From: Oceanobacillus alkalisoli
GTDB lineage: Bacteria > Bacillota > Bacilli > Bacillales > Amphibacillaceae
Direction of reading: 5' to 3'
Assembly: GCF_021556485.1 (NCBI RefSeq)
Contig: NZ_JAKGBW010000008.1
Location: 84,541-148,540 of the forward strand
DNA: 64,000 nucleotides
The notes below the pieces were generated by a model. It ran no database searches and had not been told where the DNA came from. It saw nothing but the letters and a program-made list of their open reading frames with translations. Both the position numbers and the translations under genes were made by a program. This document shows positions 36,601-45,038 of the stretch, in pieces (the first letter of the stretch is position 1; every line of letters starts with the position of its first letter).

Positions 36601-37960
36601 GGTTGATATCGAATTAGAACCTTTCTACACCGTTCCTGGCGGAGAGATTGGCTATGATGACGGAACAGCGGAAAATGCTCGTGCATTCTATGAGGCAGGT
36701 AATGGTTGGGCAGTTCGGATGTCTCTTGATGAAGGACAAGATTCGGCAATTGTAACCGATGGGGTCTTCCAATTCCATGATGCGGATTGGCCTGTACCAG
36801 GAGGTACGGAATTTGCTGTTGAAGTATGGGATGCAAATGGTCCAGACGGTACACCGGGTGAACGGATTGCCGGACCAGTTGAGGCAGAAGCGACTCGTAG
36901 TCTGGAGGAGTGGACGGTTGTGGACTTGAGTGAACATTCTATCCAAGTGAATGGCGATTTCTATATGGTCTATATCCAGCAAGATGTGAATACAAATGCG
37001 CCAGGCCTAGCAACGGATGAAAATGGTCCGAACGCTGAAAGAAGTTTCCAATATGTAGATGGCGCATGGAACGCGTCTCCAGCTGATGAAGGAAACTATA
37101 TGATTCGTGCTAGAGTAGACTACGAGGTGGAAGCACCAGTAATAACGTCACCTGAAGAGGGGCTTATTACGAATGAAGCGGATATTACTGTAGAAGGTAG
37201 TGCATCCCTAACTACTTCCGTTAAATTAGTGAATAACGGGGAAGAAGTAGATACTGTTGAAGTTGGCGATGATGGTGGGTTTGCAATCTCTGCAACGCTT
37301 TCGGAAGGTGATAACGAATTGGTTGCAGTCACCGTACTGGATGACACTGAAATTATGGAATCAGAACCGGTAACAGTCGTACTAGATACGGAAGCACCAG
37401 CACTTACTATCGATAATCCAGAAGACGGCGAAAAATCAAATCGTGAAACTCTAACGGTTGAAGGGACGGTTGAGGACGCTAATCTTGATTATGTCGAGGT
37501 TAACGGCCAGCGTGCTAAAATCAATGATGGAACCTATTCACTAAGGATCATTCTTGATGAAGGGGTAAATGACATTGAAGTTACAGCAGCCGACTTGGCA
37601 GGAAATTCGGCGGTTGAAGCTGTATCATTGGATGTTGACTTCACGCCTCCTGAAATCGGGAATCTGACCCCTGAGGAAGATGTGTACTTGGGTGCAGGAG
37701 AAAGCGTTAAGTTTGAATTTGACAGCGAGCCAGGCCTTCGAGCGACATTTGTCGTTCATATGCCGCTCGCAAACGTAAACTCTAACCCGACGGAATTACC
37801 AATGATGGAAACGTCTGAAGGGCATTACGTCGGCTACTGGACCGCAACAAGCAATGTTGTCGCTGAAGGAGCGGTTATCGAAGTCATCGCAGTCGATGAT
37901 TATGGGAATGAAGCAAGAGACCAAACGGATGGGAAGCTATTTATTAATACAGATGAATGA
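33674..37960 (+). CDS. bpr: Secreted S8 serine protease, bacillopeptidase F-like
   Basis: A large exported subtilase. I start at TTG 33674 because GGGGAGG lies 9 nt upstream and the signal peptide then reads MRVKHRKRTK plus a hydrophobic core ending near AGLA-Q; the upstream TTG 33614 has its site too close. 1428 residues: I9-like propeptide (about 50-180), S8 domain with Asp223, His269 (DGHGTHV), Asn in VVNNSW and Ser442 (NGTSMSGP), a MAM/jelly-roll-like domain (about 605-765, FEDFEG...WYIDDVGLAD), two carboxypeptidase-regulatory-like repeats (about 850-990), and two or three Ig-like repeats (about 1135-1400). Order and length fit B. subtilis Bpr. No sortase signal is seen. Confidence 0.88.
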   Translation: MRVKHRKRTKIFSIAASALMVASLILPGAGLAQSNGEISQSMNDSRKLMEQKVNDRLLESFKDDEFVTFLVKFTDKAQVEDVAKEARENAAKSNLSLTQTEHVQRSAVIAELKETSFTSQQHVTEFVEQEIENGNAKEFVSYHIVNGMAVTATKEVAEKIATFAEVEKLLPNEVRELNTTVSERAETEEAELANIEWNVERVGAPAAWEMGIDGTGTVVASIDSGVQWDHPALMEKYRGYDASTGEADHTYSWFDATAGEDTPYDDDGHGTHVTGTMVGSEPDGANQVGVAPGAKWIAVKAFTAAGGTDTDLLAAAEWIMAPGGDVSQAPDVVNNSWSGGSGMDEWYRDVVIAWRAANIFPEFSAGNTTLFNPGGPGSIANPANYPESFATGATDVNDNLASFSLQGPSPYEEIKPDVSAPGVNIRSSVPGSGYEGGWNGTSMSGPAVSGAVALVKQANANLSVAEIEEILTTTATPLTDGTFPESPNNGYGHGLLNAYEAVSSIVSGLGVIDGAVSRDGEDTEAPTYNHEAPEVIFAGMDLEVTITAEDDISVTSVEVVYGDNRIAAERVSGDHLSGEYTVTIPGEDIAEGTFEYHFEINDFGNNSVTTDSYSVTVEPGITVGYFEDFEGTPSGWSIFGENSSWEHGVPTSGPSEAVSGENVYATNLSGTYNSNENSTLVMPPIDLPDGDSYLQYSQWYNLENNWDYGHVYISSDMENWEQLERITNVSDGWVNSEIDLSDYSGERVYIGFNLTTDVSVVRDGWYIDDVGLADTSRSESAQAPSIGMNSNSSIGLLLGYNSIGMKKAPIDPDKLKPAFPDENESVTEDAITPAALPLGASVSVLESDRSVNTNPADGSFSIMHAAGDFTVVAESYGYHPAEENVTVEADETTTVNFTLEEQDEYTVSGTVTDEVTGEGIAHATLLLVEDANVEAVTTDENGAFTITAYEGVYTLKVLARGYHGAEVEADFTSDGTVDIELEPFYTVPGGEIGYDDGTAENARAFYEAGNGWAVRMSLDEGQDSAIVTDGVFQFHDADWPVPGGTEFAVEVWDANGPDGTPGERIAGPVEAEATRSLEEWTVVDLSEHSIQVNGDFYMVYIQQDVNTNAPGLATDENGPNAERSFQYVDGAWNASPADEGNYMIRARVDYEVEAPVITSPEEGLITNEADITVEGSASLTTSVKLVNNGEEVDTVEVGDDGGFAISATLSEGDNELVAVTVLDDTEIMESEPVTVVLDTEAPALTIDNPEDGEKSNRETLTVEGTVEDANLDYVEVNGQRAKINDGTYSLRIILDEGVNDIEVTAADLAGNSAVEAVSLDVDFTPPEIGNLTPEEDVYLGAGESVKFEFDSEPGLRATFVVHMPLANVNSNPTELPMMETSEGHYVGYWTATSNVVAEGAVIEVIAVDDYGNEARDQTDGKLFINTDE

Positions 37961-37963
37961 TGG

Positions 37964-37994
37964 AAAAGATGCGGCAACCTGCCGCATCTTTTTT
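37964..37994 (+). terminator. Terminator of the bpr-like gene
   Basis: Perfect 13 bp stem (AAAAGATGCGGCA, complement 37980-37992) with a 3 nt loop and a run of T. Confidence 0.92.
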
Positions 37995-38063
37995 TGAGCA
38001 CACCTCTTGCAATATATGAAAAATGTAGTATACTTATCATTAGTAACTGAATAATCGATTCTA

Positions 38064-38205
38064 ATCTTCGGGGCAGGGTGCAATTCCCGACCGGCGGTGA
38101 GGAGTATATACGTATTCTAAGTCCGCGAACCATAATTTGAATTCTTATGGTTGATCTGGTGTAATTCCAGAACCGACAGTTACAGTCTGGATGGGAGAAG
38201 ATGTC
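38064..38205 (+). ncRNA. FMN riboswitch (RFN element)
   Basis: All conserved RFN blocks are visible in order: TTCGGGGCAGGGTG and AATTCCCGACCGGCGGTGA, then AGTCCGCGA, a variable stem (AACCATAA/TTATGGTT), GATCTGGTGTAATTCCAGA, ACCGACAGTTACAGTCTGGA and TGGGAGAAGA. It controls the riboflavin transporter gene behind it by FMN-dependent termination at 38260-38293. Confidence 0.96.
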
Positions 38206-38259
38206 GAGCCAAATCAAGGTGCGTTTTTATGTACCTTCATTTACTCTTGTATTCCCAAA

Positions 38260-38293
38260 CCCTAAAGCCCCATTTATCGGCTTTAGGGTTTTT
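38260..38293 (+). terminator. Riboswitch-controlled terminator upstream of ribU
   Basis: CCCTAAAGCC (38260-38269) pairs with GGCTTTAGGG (38279-38288) followed by T5; expression platform of the FMN riboswitch. Confidence 0.9.
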
Positions 38294-38408
38294 CTGTCTT
38301 GAAAGAAGTTTTAAGACGCTGGGAAAGAAATAAGAGTTGTCAAAGAGGCAAGGCCATCCTTCATCACGAGTTAGAATCGGTTAGGAAAAGATGAAGGAGG
38401 AAATGAAG

Positions 38409-38999
38409 ATGCAAAATTCTGCAAAGCAATCTTCAAAGTTATTAAAACTCATTATTTTAGCACTACTGGGTACAATCGCTCTCGTTTTATTTTTCTTGAA
38501 CTTCCCGCTGCCGTTCCTGCCACCGTATTTAAAAATTGACTTTAGTGATGTGCCGGCATTGATGGCCTCGCTTATATTTTCACCACTCGCTGGTGTCGCT
38601 GTCGTTCTGATTAAGAACGTACTTTATTTTGCGGTATCTGGTGCAGGAGACCCAATCGGTGTTCTAGCTAATTTCCTTGCAGGTGTCATGTTTGTCCTAC
38701 CAGTATCACTGATCTATCACAAGTTCCGTAAAGGCGTGAAATCGATCGTTTCCGGCTTAGTTACAGGAACAATTGTGATGGCAGTTGGAATGTCTGTATT
38801 AAATTACTATGTTATTTTGCCTGCTTATGCATGGTTCATGGGATGGGATATGGGTGAGCAAATGGTATGGGGCGCCGTACTTGTTGGGGTGTTTCCATTT
38901 AACTTGCTGAAAGGAATTATTGTCGGCATGTTATTTGTTCCCGTGTTTATAAAAATGCGCAGTTGGATTGAACAGAAGCAAACCAATTTAGCTGCATAA
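38409..38999 (+). CDS. ribU: Riboflavin ECF transporter S component RibU
   Basis: Membrane subunit that binds riboflavin for an ECF importer. ATG 38409 is chosen because AAGGAGG ends 8 nt upstream; ATG 38403 is too close and ATG 38391 overlaps the site. The 196-residue protein has about six membrane helices and the S-component/RibU features FLPPYLKIDFSDVPAL and GPLAGV-like SPLAGVAVVLIKN, and a C-terminal FNLLKGIIVG. The FMN riboswitch ahead of it confirms the vitamin. Shared EcfA/T subunits are not in this window. Confidence 0.93.
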   Translation: MQNSAKQSSKLLKLIILALLGTIALVLFFLNFPLPFLPPYLKIDFSDVPALMASLIFSPLAGVAVVLIKNVLYFAVSGAGDPIGVLANFLAGVMFVLPVSLIYHKFRKGVKSIVSGLVTGTIVMAVGMSVLNYYVILPAYAWFMGWDMGEQMVWGAVLVGVFPFNLLKGIIVGMLFVPVFIKMRSWIEQKQTNLAA

Positions 39000-39008
39000 T
39001 ATAACAGA

Positions 39009-39044
39009 AAAGGTTCATCTCAATCGTGGAGATGGACTTTTTTT
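39009..39044 (+). terminator. Terminator of ribU
   Basis: GGTTCATCTC pairs with GAGATGGACT (G-T pairs included), followed by T7. Confidence 0.82.
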
Positions 39045-39228
39045 ATGTCTTTGGGAAATAAGATAGTATCCCTTAGCAAATACCGGGATGATTCTTTTGT
39101 TGTGAATGATACAATAACTCCTGTATTACGTGGAGGCATCACAAGTGAATACCAAGAAGTGGACGTAGTGCCTGCATTTTATGAAGAGATTCTGCCCGGT
39201 AAAGAAAGAACCACTGATCTTATTTTTT

Positions 39229-39277
39229 CACGCATTAACGGACTGTAATACTCCGACTGAAAGAATTTTCACTTTAT
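39229..39277 (+). mobile_element. PATE-like mini-element, copy 4 (minimal)
   Basis: 49 bp: left end CACGCATTAACGGACTGTAA after TTTTT, right end AATTTTCACTTTAT. Only the two ends remain, with no internal structure. Its ACGGACTGT is the exact complement of the ACAGTCCGT found in the longer copies. Confidence 0.7.
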
Positions 39278-39349
39278 AACAGATACCTTATTGTAAGAAG
39301 ATGGAATAGTGGAATTTAAATTCGAACTACCTCTTAATAACTAAAAAGA

Positions 39350-39391
39350 AATAGTGGGTAAAGTCATTGCTGAATGACTTTACCCACTATT
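39350..39391. terminator. Strong terminator hairpin beyond the YteA-like gene
   Basis: Perfect 19 bp stem (39350-39368 with 39373-39391) around a GCTG loop; T-rich on the minus-strand exit (TCTTTTTAG). Confidence 0.88.
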
Positions 39392-39404
39392 TTAGAGTGT
39401 TTCT

Positions 39405-39761
39405 TTATTCTTCTTCCCCCACAAGCGTTTTTGCTGTTGGTATGGCATCAAGTCGTTCTTCCGGTATCGGTTTTTGTGATACTACACTCATACCGTACGT
39501 TTTATTATCAATTCGTTCCAGTGCATCATCAATCGCTCGTAATCGCTCCTGGTGAACGAGTTCCATTCCAGCATCGCGCTCCTGTTCAAACTGTTCTGTG
39601 CCCATGTCAGCTGGGTGATTGCCATAATCAGACAGTTCACGAATCGAGTCGTTCGGTGATTCATTAGTAGATTGATTGGAAAGCTTTTCTGTTTCCGTTT
39701 TTAATTCGAGCAAGCGCTCACGGAAATAAGCTAATTTATCATCAGAAAGATAGGTTTTCAT
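39405..39761 (-). CDS. yteA: DksA/TraR-like protein, YteA-type, lacking zinc cysteines
   Basis: A 118-residue protein with the N-terminal coiled coil of the DksA/TraR group (FRERLLELKTETEKL), the DYGNHPADMGTEQFEQERD block (about 52-70) and the ALERIDNKTYG linker. In YteA-type proteins the next part is a C4 zinc finger (CxxC); here it reads MSVVSQKPIPEERLDAIPTA, so the first pair of cysteines is replaced and no cysteine remains. I start at ATG 39761 (AAGGAG upstream) rather than 39788. In B. subtilis yteA is next to the men genes, as here. Confidence 0.8.
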   Translation of the reverse strand: MKTYLSDDKLAYFRERLLELKTETEKLSNQSTNESPNDSIRELSDYGNHPADMGTEQFEQERDAGMELVHQERLRAIDDALERIDNKTYGMSVVSQKPIPEERLDAIPTAKTLVGEEE

Positions 39762-39814
39762 CAAAATCGCTCCTTTGCATTCAGGCAAAAATATTTAAGC
39801 AGTGACAAGCACGC

Positions 39815-40750
39815 TTATGCAAATGCTGCAATGACAAGGGATATTCCAAGCAGGAAGCCATAGATGGTGTTCGTTTTTCCGGTTGCAATCATGGCTGGCA
39901 TCATTTCGAGCGGTTCGGTTTTCCCGCGGAAGTTTTTAATGACTGCTACGGCTTTCGGTATGCTAAAGAAAGTGATCAGTGTCCAAATTGGTAAAAGACC
40001 TGCCATAATTAAACCTAGTGTCCATCCGTAGGCGATGATAAACAATACAGCGAGTAAGGTAATTGCTTTTTCTCTGCCAACCAGTACAGCGATCGTCTTT
40101 CTTCCACCAAGTTTATCTCCGTCACGGTCACGAATATTATTAGACAAATTGATGCTCCCGATAAAAATGGTAACTGGAATCGATATCCAAATGACTTCAC
40201 TCGTCATTGTAAGTGTCTGGATGAAATACGTGATGCCGATAATGACGGTTCCCATTAGGACACCGGAAAACAACTCACCAAATGGTGTATAAGATATTGG
40301 AATAGGTCCTCCAGTATATAAGTAACCGATTGCCATACATATTAAACCGATGACGGCGATCCACCAACTGGATTCCATACAAATATAAACGCCAAGAATA
40401 ACAGCAATTCCATAAAACGAAACAGCTAGATTACGGATTGTTCTAGGCTCCACACCATCCCGGACAATCGTTCCGCCTATTCCGACAGATTCTTCTGTAT
40501 CTAAACCGAGTTTGTAATCATAGTATTCATTAAACATATTTGTCGCAGCCTGAATTAATAAGGACGCTACGAGCATGGCGAGAAATAAGGTCCAGTTGAT
40601 GGTTCCATCATGATAAGCAAGCATCGTACCGACGAATACAGGGATAAACGATGCTGTAAGTGTGTGCGGACGCATCAAGCGCCACCAGACGTCAAAGCCT
40701 GATTTTTCGTTCAATGCCTCTTTGATTGAATTTTTATTAACCGTATCCAT
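39815..40750 (-). CDS. menA: 1,4-dihydroxy-2-naphthoate polyprenyltransferase
   Basis: UbiA-family membrane enzyme that attaches the prenyl chain to DHNA, giving demethylmenaquinone. 311 residues with about eight to nine membrane helices and both Mg-binding Asp motifs: NEYYDYKLGLD (about 93-103) and NNIRDRDGDKLGGRKT (about 203-218). GGAGGGGG precedes the ATG at 40750. It is divergent from menF, so the two men transcripts share one 200 bp control region. Confidence 0.95.
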   Translation of the reverse strand: MDTVNKNSIKEALNEKSGFDVWWRLMRPHTLTASFIPVFVGTMLAYHDGTINWTLFLAMLVASLLIQAATNMFNEYYDYKLGLDTEESVGIGGTIVRDGVEPRTIRNLAVSFYGIAVILGVYICMESSWWIAVIGLICMAIGYLYTGGPIPISYTPFGELFSGVLMGTVIIGITYFIQTLTMTSEVIWISIPVTIFIGSINLSNNIRDRDGDKLGGRKTIAVLVGREKAITLLAVLFIIAYGWTLGLIMAGLLPIWTLITFFSIPKAVAVIKNFRGKTEPLEMMPAMIATGKTNTIYGFLLGISLVIAAFA

Positions 40751-40883
40751 AAATCTTCCCCCTCCACGCTATCCTATTAATCTTATGAAAATAAAGGACA
40801 AGTGTCAATTTCTTTTATTATCCTCCATATCTCCTGCTATGTTCCATTTTCTTGGCTTAATTATCAAAAAACGGTCCTTTTCT

Positions 40884-40912
40884 TGAGAAAGTGATGAAAA
40901 GAGCATAAAATG
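40884..40912 (+). promoter_or_regulatory. menFDHBE promoter
   Basis: TTGAGA (40884-40889), 17 nt, TAAAAT (40907-40912), 41 nt upstream of the menF start. Confidence 0.7.
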
Positions 40913-40953
40913 GTTATAGGTGTTTTTTAGTGGTATTTATCGGAGGTATAGTT

Positions 40954-42351
40954 ATGATCGATATTCAAATGAAAGAGCTTGAAGAAAAAATAGCAGCCGT
41001 AAAGAATTCCATCGGCCCAAATGAATCATCCAAGCTTTTCAGTTTGACGAAGAAAATAGAAAATAAAGACCCTCTCCTTATATTTGAGGGGGCGAAGCAG
41101 TTTGTTAAAGACCGCTTTTATTGGATGAATCCGAATCGCACCCTAGCAATAACTGGAGTTGGCAGTGTGCAAACGTTAATAGCTGAAGAGAATCGTTTTC
41201 AGGAAACAGAGGATTTATGGAAGCAAGCGTTAGAGCATACTTGGATTGATAATCCTTACTCGACGGTGCCGGCAACAGGGTTTGTCGCTTTCGGTGGGAT
41301 GGATTTTGATCCACTTGAAGTAAAAACAGAGCTTTGGAAGAAGTTTGAATTAAGCAAATTCTATATACCGGAACTGATGTGGACGACTTATCAATCACAC
41401 AGTTATGTGACGGTGAATATACTTATCCATAAAGAAGAGACAATAGAAGAAGCAGCAACAAGAATCCGTAAAAACACAGAGCAGTTTGCAGCAGGAAAAT
41501 CCTTCGGTGGACAGCCGATTAGGATAAGAAAAAATCAGGTCATTGCACCGGAAAAATGGAAAGAAACCGTTAAGGAAGCAACAAAGGAAATGAAAGAAAA
41601 GCGGGCAGAAAAAATTGTCCTCGCTCGGGAAGTCCGTCTAACATTTACAGAAGAAGTTAATATTACGCAAGTCCTTGAAGAACTGCATCATACACAGGCA
41701 AACAGTTACATCTTCGCATTCGAAAGTGAAGGGGACTGTTTTATTGGTGCGACTCCAGAACGGATGGTTAAAGTAGAAAAGAATCAGTTACTTTCAACCT
41801 GTCTAGCAGGAACAGCTCCACGTGGAAAGACAAAAGCGGAGGACGAGCAGATCGGTTATGAACTGCTGCATGATAAGAAGAATCGGGATGAACATGAATT
41901 TGTCGTAAAAATGATTAAAGAAGCCATACTAAAAACCTGTACAGACGTCAATATTCCGAGCAAACCGGTACTTCATCCGTTAAAAAACTTACAACATTTG
42001 TATACACCGGTCACTGGAAGATTGAAAGAATCGTATTCCATATTCGACGTGATTAAAGATTTGCACCCGACACCTGCGCTTGGTGGTACGCCAACAGAAG
42101 AATCGTTAGCTTATATACGGGAACATGAACTGCTTGACCGAGGATGGTACGGTGCACCGATCGGTTGGATAGATAGTAACCAAAATGGCGAGTTTGCGGT
42201 AGCGATCCGTTGTGGTTTGATACAAGCGGACGCGGCCTCTTTATTTGCTGGCTGCGGAGTTTTAGCTGATTCCGATCCGGAAATGGAATTTGAAGAGACG
42301 AGAATTAAAATGCTGCCGATGCTACATGTGCTGGGAGGAAAGCAGGAATGA
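40954..42351 (+). CDS. menF: Isochorismate synthase, menaquinone-specific
   Basis: Converts chorismate to isochorismate, first step of menaquinone synthesis. ATG 40954 is chosen, with CGGAGGT 6 nt upstream. 465 residues with the chorismate-utilising fold in the C-terminal half: FAFESEGDCFIGATPERMVK, LAGTAPRG, HDKKNRDEHEFVVKMI, HLYTPVTGRL and HPTPALGGTPTEESLAYI, GWYGAPIGW. These are the standard isochorismate synthase motifs. Its stop overlaps the menD start (ATGA). Confidence 0.95.
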   Translation: MIDIQMKELEEKIAAVKNSIGPNESSKLFSLTKKIENKDPLLIFEGAKQFVKDRFYWMNPNRTLAITGVGSVQTLIAEENRFQETEDLWKQALEHTWIDNPYSTVPATGFVAFGGMDFDPLEVKTELWKKFELSKFYIPELMWTTYQSHSYVTVNILIHKEETIEEAATRIRKNTEQFAAGKSFGGQPIRIRKNQVIAPEKWKETVKEATKEMKEKRAEKIVLAREVRLTFTEEVNITQVLEELHHTQANSYIFAFESEGDCFIGATPERMVKVEKNQLLSTCLAGTAPRGKTKAEDEQIGYELLHDKKNRDEHEFVVKMIKEAILKTCTDVNIPSKPVLHPLKNLQHLYTPVTGRLKESYSIFDVIKDLHPTPALGGTPTEESLAYIREHELLDRGWYGAPIGWIDSNQNGEFAVAIRCGLIQADAASLFAGCGVLADSDPEMEFEETRIKMLPMLHVLGGKQE

Positions 42352-44087
42352 ACTATATAGAAATATTAACAAGATATACTGCCAATTTTGTCGATGAAAT
42401 GAATGAAAACGGAATCCAGCATGTTGTTATTTCTCCTGGATCCCGGTCAACACCGTTAGCACTCGCCTTTTCGGAACATGAAGCGATAAAGGAATGGATC
42501 GTTATTGATGAACGCTCGGCGGCATTTTTCGCGCTCGGACTTGCGAAGCAGACGAAAGCAGCGGTAGCATTAGTTTGTACGTCAGGTACTGCGGCGGCGA
42601 ATTACTATCCGGCAATTGTCGAGGCGCATTATAGCCGTGTTCCACTTGTTGTCATGACGGCGGATCGTCCCCATGAGTTAAGAGACGTGGGAGCGCCACA
42701 AGCAATTGACCAATTTCATTTGTATGGCAACTATGTAAAATGGTTCCAGGAAATGGCCCTTCCAGAAGTTGAAAATGGGATGCTTCGTTACGTAAGACAA
42801 AAGGCAGCACGATCGGTCTACATGGCGTGTGAAGGGAACCCGGGGCCGGTTCATTTGAATTTCCCATTCCGTGAACCACTTGCGCTTGATTTTTCTCTAG
42901 AAGGGATTTGGGAATATGATGGAATGACTGAACAGGCAACCCTCCTCCCGCTTGATGGAAAAAAACAGCTGACAGAAAAGCAGCTCGAAGCATTCGTCAG
43001 CCGGTTGGAAGGGATGCGGAATGGACTGATCGTCTGCGGACCGCAAGCAGATGATGAACAATTCCCAGAGCAAATAGTTGCCCTTGCCCAGAAGTGGCAG
43101 TTGCCGGTACTCGCTGACCCGCTCTCCGGGTTGCGAAGCGGGTCTCATCATAAAACAAATATCATCGAAACGTATGACGCACTACTCAAGGATAAAGCAA
43201 TCCGTGACCGGATGAAGCCTGATTTTATTATCCGTTTTGGTGCTATGCCTGTCTCAAAAGCTTATTTATTTTTCATGAAAGAAAATGAAACGACTCCGCA
43301 ATTCATTATAGAAAATCATTCCGGCTACAGAGAACCGACAGGCAATGTTACGGAATTCATCTTTGCTGATCCGAGTGCATTTTGTGAAGGATTGCTTGCG
43401 TTTCGGCAGCCAGCTTTTTCAGAGGATTGGTTGCATGATTGGCAAGCGATGAATGAGGTAGCGAGAAATCATTTCCTTTTTGGCAGGGAAGAAAAAATAA
43501 CGGAAGGTGAAGCGATTCGGGGATTGCGTGAAGTCATACCTGAAGAGAGTACCCTTTATGTCGGAAACAGCATGGCTGTTCGAGATGTCGATACCTTTTT
43601 CTTAAGCGATGAGAAAGAGATTTCGATTCTTGCAAACCGAGGGGCAAACGGGATTGATGGAATGGTTTCGAGTGGAGTCGGGGCGGCAGCTGCTGGGAAG
43701 CGTGTGACACTCGTATTAGGTGATTTATCATTCTTCCATGATATGAATGGGCTGCATGCAGCCAAGCATTATGAACTTGATATTACAATTTTACTCATAA
43801 ATAATAATGGTGGCGGAATTTTTTCATTCCTTTCTCAAGCAGAAAATCCAAAGCATTTTGAAGCATTATTTGGAACGCCTCTACATTTAGATTTTGCAAA
43901 AGCAGCTGAACTTTATGAGGCGAATTATTTCACACCTGAAACAGAAGAAGAATTGAAAGAAGTATTGCAAGTAAGTTATGAAAAGAAAGGTTTGTCAATT
44001 GTTGAAGTGAAAACGGACCGGGAAGAGAATGTGAAGTGGCACCGTGAGAAGTGGCAGGCAATTGCAGACGAAATTTTAGCAGAATAG
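42348..44087 (+). CDS. menD: SEPHCHC synthase MenD
   Basis: ThDP-dependent enzyme that adds succinic semialdehyde to isochorismate. 579 residues with the N-terminal ISPGSRSTPLALAF (about 28-41), the catalytic glutamate region DERSAAFFALGLAKQT, GNPGPVHLNFPFREPL, and the ThDP/Mg motif LGDLSFFHDMNGL...INNNGG near 460-490. It overlaps menF by 4 nt, implying translational coupling, and menH starts 11 nt later. Confidence 0.97.
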   Translation: MNYIEILTRYTANFVDEMNENGIQHVVISPGSRSTPLALAFSEHEAIKEWIVIDERSAAFFALGLAKQTKAAVALVCTSGTAAANYYPAIVEAHYSRVPLVVMTADRPHELRDVGAPQAIDQFHLYGNYVKWFQEMALPEVENGMLRYVRQKAARSVYMACEGNPGPVHLNFPFREPLALDFSLEGIWEYDGMTEQATLLPLDGKKQLTEKQLEAFVSRLEGMRNGLIVCGPQADDEQFPEQIVALAQKWQLPVLADPLSGLRSGSHHKTNIIETYDALLKDKAIRDRMKPDFIIRFGAMPVSKAYLFFMKENETTPQFIIENHSGYREPTGNVTEFIFADPSAFCEGLLAFRQPAFSEDWLHDWQAMNEVARNHFLFGREEKITEGEAIRGLREVIPEESTLYVGNSMAVRDVDTFFLSDEKEISILANRGANGIDGMVSSGVGAAAAGKRVTLVLGDLSFFHDMNGLHAAKHYELDITILLINNNGGGIFSFLSQAENPKHFEALFGTPLHLDFAKAAELYEANYFTPETEEELKEVLQVSYEKKGLSIVEVKTDREENVKWHREKWQAIADEILAE

Positions 44088-44098
44088 GATGGTTTTAA

Positions 44099-44902
44099 TT
44101 GTATTTTTCAGTAGAAAATATGAATTATTGGTACGAGATTCATGGAGAAGGGGTACCAGTCGTTCTTCTTCATGGCTTCACAGGTAGCACGTTAACATGG
44201 GATAAAATTGTGACACATCCGGATGGGATGCAATTGATTACGGTTGATTTACCGGGCCATGGCTGGACGAAGGGGACGTCAAGAATAACGATGGAGTCCT
44301 GTATTGATGATTTACACAAATTATTTCAACATCTTGAATTAGAAAAGTTTTTCCTTGTTGGCTATTCGATGGGGGGAAGAACTGCTTTAACTTATACGGT
44401 GAGGTATCCGCAATCTATTCAAGGGCTAGTTTTGGAAAGTGCTTCTCCCGGCCTCCGAGATATAACGAACAGGAAGAAACGAGCGGTAGGAGACGAAGAG
44501 CTTGCAGAGCGACTTGAGGAAGAAGGAATCGAACCATTCGTCGATTACTGGGAGAATATGCCGCTGTTCTCTACGCAGAAACAGTTGCCGGAAGAAACGC
44601 AGGCAGCAATACGCGCGGAGAGGATGTCCCAATCAGAAAAAGGTCTTGCTGATTCACTAAGAGGTATGGGAATTGGAAGTCAGCCATCCAACTGGGGTGC
44701 GTTAGAAAATGTAACGGTTCCAGTTAAGCTTCTTGCAGGAGAAGTGGATGAGAAGTTCGTAAAAATCAATCAAGAAATGGCTGGAATTTTACCTTATGCA
44801 GATTTAGAAATTTTCCAAGGGTGCGGCCATGCGTTACATATTGAGCAGCCAGAGCATTTTCGACAAGCCTTACTCGAATTTGCAAAATTGCATACATCAT
44901 GA
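44099..44902 (+). CDS. menH: SHCHC synthase MenH (alpha/beta hydrolase)
   Basis: Alpha/beta-hydrolase fold enzyme that removes pyruvate from SEPHCHC. Starts at TTG 44099 with AGGATGG upstream. In 267 residues the triad is Ser90 (GYSMGG), Asp217 (AGEVDEKF) and His244 (GCGHALHIEQPE); the oxyanion HGFTGS is at about 25-30. It is the third gene of the men operon; a dispersed repeat separates it from menB. Confidence 0.93.
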   Translation: MYFSVENMNYWYEIHGEGVPVVLLHGFTGSTLTWDKIVTHPDGMQLITVDLPGHGWTKGTSRITMESCIDDLHKLFQHLELEKFFLVGYSMGGRTALTYTVRYPQSIQGLVLESASPGLRDITNRKKRAVGDEELAERLEEEGIEPFVDYWENMPLFSTQKQLPEETQAAIRAERMSQSEKGLADSLRGMGIGSQPSNWGALENVTVPVKLLAGEVDEKFVKINQEMAGILPYADLEIFQGCGHALHIEQPEHFRQALLEFAKLHTS

Positions 44903-44926
44903 GAAAATTAATCAAGTGAGTTTTTT

Positions 44927-45004
44927 GGCAGAAAGATAAGTATAAATTCTTTCTTACTGCATAAGTGCAACGAAGGCATTCGCCGAAAAAAGTTTGGCGA
45001 ATGT
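44927..45004. repeat. Dispersed 42 bp repeat plus hairpin, copy B
   Basis: GGCAGAAAGATAAGTATAAA begins a 42 bp block (44927-44968) nearly identical to 10078-10119, again directly after a T run. It is followed by a hairpin (GGCATTCGCC with GGCGAATGTC). It lies inside the men operon between menH and menB. There is no run of T after the hairpin, so readthrough is likely. Confidence 0.78.
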
Positions 45005-45038
45005 CAAGCTTTGTAATAGAATAAGGGAGGAACAAGGT

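Noticed and set aside
39045-39248. 67-codon open frame after ribU
   Set aside because: It starts inside the T run of the ribU terminator, has no ribosome binding site and ends inside a PATE-like element; no family is recognisable.
44927-45004. Riboswitch in front of menB
   Set aside because: The block also occurs behind ctpB at 10078, where it could not control a men gene; it is a dispersed repeat with no recognised aptamer.
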